From Solanum dulcamara (taxonomy: Eukaryota; Streptophyta; Magnoliopsida; Solanales; Solanaceae), in contig NC_077240.1 of assembly GCF_947179165.1 (NCBI RefSeq), forward strand, positions 52,910,001-52,974,000: a stretch of 64,000 nucleotides of DNA. The letters are read 5' to 3'. Position 1 is the first letter of the stretch; each line of letters opens with the position of its first letter. Shown here one piece after another: positions 59,584-64,000 of the stretch. The notes under the pieces were generated by a model. The model made no database searches. It saw only the letters and a list, made by a program, of their open reading frames with translations, and was not told the origin of the DNA. A program made the position numbers and the translations under genes.

Positions 59584-59588
59584 ACATC
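59584..59588. repeat. Target-site duplication ACATC (left copy)
   Basis: ACATC before TGTTACATCCC, repeated exactly at 63358-63362. Confidence 0.93.
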
Positions 59589-62500
59589 TGTTACATCCCG
59601 TAGTTTTGTACATTGTAGCATGTTTTTGTTAAAAATATTGCCGCGGGATACATGTTATCTATGAGACTCCACCCAAGTAGTAACGGTTGGAAATAGGTTT
59701 ATAAGAATCTGGAAAGAGTTGGAGGCCGAATAATGAGTCGTGGTACTCCATTTACTTACGTAAGCCACCAACTTGGATGTTGTACATACTTAAATTAGTT
59801 GATTACATACTAAGCTTGCGTAGTACGGATTACATAGGCTCTTAAAATAAGACGAGAGGACAAACCTACGAAAGGGAGGAAAAACTAGTTTTCGAACCTA
59901 TCAAAGCGAAGCAAGCAGGTGACAAGCAGGCAGGTGACAAGCAGGTAGGTGACACACCTAGGTGGGACCCCACACTTCCACGTGGCAGCATGTGATTGGT
60001 GGCATGTAATGACGTGGCTTCCTAAGGTTGTGACACGTGTCACCCTTAGAGGATGACATGTGTCACCTTCCAAAAGGATATATATATGTGTAAAGTGCTG
60101 AAATTTATCACATTTCAGCCTTCTCTCTTCAAAAATAACTTGAGAGAAAAACCAAGAACAAAAGAGAGTATAGCTACAGGTTTGGTGGCCAAGAAAGGTA
60201 AGGCCCGATTTCCTTCCGTGAATTAATTATTTAAGGTATCCTATGGTGATATGACGGTGTTTAACAACATAAAATTTATCGTTAGGGAAAAGAGGAGATT
60301 TTGTTCTTGTTAACAGACCCGTTTTTGAGAATACCACTGTTAGTAAAACAAGTATAACTCCTTGTGTAAGGCTTCGTTTCAAGTGATTCAAGATGTTTTG
60401 GAAATATATTACATAGGGATACAACTTTCATGTAGACTCTACAACCCAGTTTTGCTTTTATCTACTCCAAAAATGGTGATGAAGCTTGGGGGAGCTGCTG
60501 CCCAGATTTCATTCTGGAAATCCTACACAGACTGTTGTTGATATTTTGGGCATATCTCTTTGTACAAAATTGCTGTAGGTCTGATTCGAAATGGTATGCG
60601 ACCTTGAGACACATGTATATAACTTTCATGGAGAACACAAATCCTGTTTCCGTCAATTAGCCCTTCGAAACTAAGGGGCAATACGAGACAGTAACCTGCC
60701 CAGAATTCATGTTTTGACAACTTTGGTGAATTTTGACCAATTTCGGGTGAGGTAAGGTCTTACCTTCTAATTTGAAGTTTATGGTGTTGTTATAAGGTGT
60801 ATTAAACACCTTTTAGGCTGCTTGAAGTTTAATAAAATCGTGGAAATGCTCGACGATAGACACAATCGAAATTGTAGTCGTTATAGTCGAATTGTTGTCG
60901 AAGTGAAGTGTTGTTAGTGTGAGTGGTTGCTGCAGGTGTGTGAGTTGTGGTTGCAGGGCCTAAATGTGTTTTAGAGTGGGTTAGGGTTCTGCTGGTTGAA
61001 GCCACATGACCCCTCGTTGTGTATAATTAAAGGCGTTACAAAATAAAGGCTAGACGCCCTATTGTGATATCGTATTTTTGAATAAGTCGTTTGAAGTTTA
61101 TGTTGTATATTGTTGTTGCGAATTGCTTAAACATATGCTGCAGGTTGTTGTTGTTGGTTGGCTGTAGGTCTTAGGGACCTAATTGGAAATCCGGATAGGG
61201 CACATTGTAGGGGAGGTGCTGCCCAATTTTCGTTAACACCTTAACAAACTAAAGAACTAGTCGAGGAAACGACTAAGGAAATAGATTCCATTAATACTAA
61301 GGTGTAACCTAAGATACTGGAAAGTTAAGAAAGGTTGATATTCATATTACTTTTATGTTGGATAGGTTCAAAGGACGACGAGGCGAATGGGATAAAGAGT
61401 AACTCACAAGAGGTATGTAAAGTTATTCCTTCTTTTGGCATGTTTTGGTATAAGTATGTAAAGCCTATCTGTTCTTTCTTTTGGGCATGTCTTAGATCTA
61501 AGTGACAAGTGATATGTGTATGAAGCTTGGAGTATATCTATTCATGAGCTCTGAACATGATTCATGATTCATAATTCGTGTTCACTGTTGAATGTTAAGA
61601 CTCTTAAAGTAGTTAAGCTTCCATTCCTCAAGTTTTCTATATGCTGAGAGCTAGTGTATGTAAAGTTATTCTTCCTCTCTAATGGCATGACTGAGATGTA
61701 AGTATTGTGTATGTAATGTGAGAATAATTTCATTCATAGAACCCCGAGTATGGTTCATCAATCTTATTCACTTCTCGATATTAGAACTCCTGCGATAGTT
61801 GAGTTATGGACTTGTAAGTCTTCTATATTCTGAAAAGTAGTGTACGTAAAGCTTATCCTCCCTCCTCTTGTGGCATGTATTATATATAAGTTATAAAGGG
61901 TTTATGTATGAAACATGGGAATAATTCCATTCATGAAGCTTTGAGTACAGTTCATAATTCTTATCCACTTCGTGACGATAGAACTCCTATAATAGTTGAG
62001 TTATCGCCTTTTAAGGCTTCTATATGATAAAAGGAAATATAGGTAGAGCCTATTGCTTCTTTCTTATGGGACGTCTTAATATAAATGAAATGAGATATGA
62101 TTTGAGTGTAAAGATAGTTCCAGTTGTAAGTTGCGAGTATAAGTTCACTCCTAAATGCTAAGGGCCTTGAAGTAGTTGAACTACAACCCTTAAGCCATCT
62201 ATAGGTTGAATAGTGTTGGTATATGTAAGCTCCTATACCTAGGGGCTCTTGAACATGCTATATGGTTATATATAAGGGATGTTGGATATATTACAGAGTT
62301 TTGCGTGCATGTATATGCATTATGAGATATATATGGATCGGGTCGAACGTACCTCGACACATTTTGCTATATATGGATCGGGTCGTATGTTCCACGACAG
62401 ATTATGCATTATACGGATCGGACCGTCGTACCTCGGCATTATTATGCATTATACGGATCGGGCCGTCGTACCTCGGCATTATTATGCATTATATAGATTG

Positions 62501-63357
62501 GGCCGTCGTACCTCGGCATTGTTATACGATATATGGATCGGGTTGTCGTTCCTCAGCATTATTATATGATACATGGATCGGGCCGTCGTTCCTCGGCATA
62601 TACTTTCTATATACAGGGATCGGACTGTATGTCCCACAGCGTTAATGGTATATATATACCTATCATGACAGATGATGTGCTTGTAACACTGGGTCCCCGA
62701 GTGGGCCGGATACGGTACGTGATAATGGTATATATGACTTTATTTTATGAGATGCAGGTACGGTACCCTATTAAATGCTATATTTGGTTTCCTGCATCCC
62801 TGTTTCAATTGTTATCTCAGTTATGTTATGCTTATATACTCAGTACATGTATTGTACTGACCCCCCCTTTCTTTGAGGGGCTGCGTTTTATGCCCGCAGG
62901 TACCATACAGATTTTGGGAGTCCACCAGCTCAGGATTCCACTCAGCAAGTTTAGAAGGAGCTCCATTAATTTGGAGCCAAGTTTTGGTATCAAATCACCG
63001 ATGTATATATTTGGTTACACAGGGGTACGGCGGGGGCCCTGTCCCACCATATGTTGTCGTTCCTACTCTTAAAGGTCTGTAGACATATATGTGTGGGTTG
63101 TTCATGAGTTTATTTTGGCTGTGCCTATATGGCACATTGTAAATGGTATTACGTTATGGCAGTCTTGTCGGCTTGCATTCTCTTTCATGATACGGTATGA
63201 ATGAAAGAGGTCACACGTACACGAAAAAGTTTTAACTCATTGGGATTTTTGTGAGTAGTATCGCTTGCTCATAGTTCAATTTGACTACAGTTGAAAAATA
63301 TGTATACGGGGGTCTAGGTCGGACCCCAGTCGCTGCCCACGGGGTTGGGTCGTGACA
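59589..63357 (+). mobile_element. Solo LTR (3769 bp), TSD ACATC
   Basis: TGTTACATCCCGTAG to GGGTTGGGTCGTGACA with no internal domain. CACGTG is at 59979 and 60034, a TATA-like box near 60081, and a donor-like AAGGTAAGG at 60198. The exon-like island is at 61168-61412 (245 nt) and the hairpin module at 62841-62899. Its 5' 120 bases differ from the other LTRs (GTAGTTTTGTACATTGTAGC), and it carries a 40-bp minisatellite the others lack, so it is a distinct subfamily. Confidence 0.92.
62335..62640. repeat. Minisatellite, 40-bp unit, about 8 copies
   Basis: GGATCGGGCCGTCGTACCTC units start at 62335, 62375, 62415, 62455, 62495, 62535 and 62575, exactly 40 bp apart, then a degenerate unit at 62617. 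The two overlapping open frames here (62262-62645 and 62279-62569) are by-products of the repeat, not genes. Confidence 0.93.
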
Positions 63358-63362
63358 ACATC
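63358..63362. repeat. Target-site duplication ACATC (right copy)
   Basis: Exact repeat of 59584-59588. Confidence 0.93.
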
Positions 63363-63429
63363 GATAATCAAGACTCTACTAGACACGGTCTGCAGACAAT
63401 CTAAGAATGAATTGCTCTGATACCACTTC
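63363..63429 (-). mobile_element. Subfamily B internal domain, resumed, with PBS
   Basis: Continues GCGCAACACATC from 59588 as GATAATCAAGACTCTACTAG, matching 10670 onwards. The PBS GCTCTGATACCA (plus strand) is at 63414-63425, an intact tRNA-iMet site on the minus strand. Confidence 0.9.
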
Positions 63430-64000
63430 TTTTACAATCCAACCCCGTAGGCCGTGACTGGGGTCCAACCTGGACCCCCCGTATACCTAGCTATCAACTG
63501 TGGTCAAATTGAACTATAAATAAAACAACATCATGTAACAGAGCCCCACTGGGTGATAATATTTTCATAAACTTGTAGTCTTTTTCATTTGTATCACAAT
63601 ATGAAAGGGCACGCAAGCCGACAAGGCTGCCATAGCATAATAACATACTTCATATATCATGTAGACCCAACTGAATCAAACTGACATACACAATCCACAT
63701 ATACATGTCTGCAGACCTCTAAAAATATAAATGACAACATATGGCGGGACAAGTCCCCCGCCATACCCCCGAATGGACAAAACAATTTTATACATTAGTG
63801 GATAGTATCAAAAACTAGGCCCCAATACAATGGAGCCTCTTCTAGCAGAGCTGCATGGAATCCTAAGCGGACGGACTCCCAAAACTTGTATCTGTATCTA
63901 CGGGCATGAACGCAGCCCCCCGAGAAAGGGGGTCAGTACGACATATGTACTGAGTATATAAAACGTAACATAATACACTGGAGGTATACTCGAAATAGAG
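63430..64000 (-). mobile_element. 5' LTR of the minus-strand subfamily B element, runs off the window
   Basis: Terminus decayed to TTTTACAATCC (expected TGTCACGACCC), then AACCCCGTAGGCCGTGACTG. The hairpin module is at 63898-63952 with all three stems recognisable. The rest lies beyond the window. Confidence 0.85.

Larger units (their letters stand above)
55938..59588 (-). mobile_element. Subfamily B internal domain, minus orientation, first part
   Basis: Reverse-orientation counterpart of about 43230-47345. It starts at the left in the integrase remnant (DDWMFITGSPK, then GKV), then holds the 5S segment (56981-57095), the internal PPT-like tract (57868-57890), the relict frame (57938-58540) and the leader. 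It is interrupted at 59588 by a solo LTR and resumes at 63363. Its PPT and 3' LTR are absent on the left. Confidence 0.82.

Noticed and set aside
62262..62645. 127-codon open frame and an overlapping 96-codon frame
   Set aside because: Both are read through a 40-bp tandem repeat; the register shifts by one base per unit and the peptides merely repeat. Repeat by-product.
62533..63072. 179-codon frame, the longest in the window
   Set aside because: Half minisatellite, half LTR hairpin module; no conservation in the same frame in sister LTRs.

Overview
This window looks like a repeat-saturated intergenic block of a plant nuclear genome. The evidence is Ty3/gypsy chromovirus-type LTR retrotransposons with a tRNA-iMet primer-binding site (TGGTATCAGAGC), long LTRs with plant-type promoters (TATA plus CACGTG boxes), and degenerate 5S rRNA-derived segments of plant type. 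An asterid, perhaps Solanaceae, is my guess from general resemblance only. I found no intact host gene, no tRNA gene, no CRISPR array and no intact retrotransposon gene. Nearly every base can be assigned to one retrotransposon superfamily, nested into itself on both strands.

Layout. 1-1125 is an LTR fragment (+). 1131-1233 and 4654-6027 are one decayed gag-pro gene (-), split by a solo LTR at 1234-4648 (TSD AGGGT). The 5' LTR of that gag-bearing element is 6231-9809 (-). 9810-12108 is part of another minus-strand element. Into it inserted a large minus-strand element (12109 to about 39933), each of whose LTRs was hit by a further insertion: a complete minus element at 14653-25080 (TSD ACACG/ACATG) and a complete, very young plus element at 30229-38386 (TSD CAAGG). 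39934-55937 is a scrambled second subfamily (B, +) that includes an 0.8-kb-arm palindrome at 41497-43157. 55938-64000 is a minus-strand subfamily B element interrupted by a solo LTR at 59589-63357 (TSD ACATC).

How the pieces work. Each LTR is 3.4-3.8 kb and contains, in order: the terminus TGTTACA; a U3 with palindromic G-boxes, CCAAT motifs and a TATA box; consensus splice-donor sequences; an exon-like island of about 245 nt bounded by AG and GT; CCGGCCC...GGGACTCGGTG minisatellites; a row of three hairpins; a terminal GGGTCC/GGACCC hairpin; and the terminus ..GACA. Internal domains are short (1.2-4.6 kb) and lack gag, protease and reverse transcriptase. They keep a PBS, a PPT with an adjacent hairpin, decayed integrase/chromodomain sequence beside the PPT and, in most copies, a 5S rRNA-derived segment. 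They therefore look like non-autonomous LARD-type derivatives that need enzymes in trans. The gag-bearing element with LTR 6231-9809, which shares LTR modules with them, is the nearest candidate for an autonomous relative.
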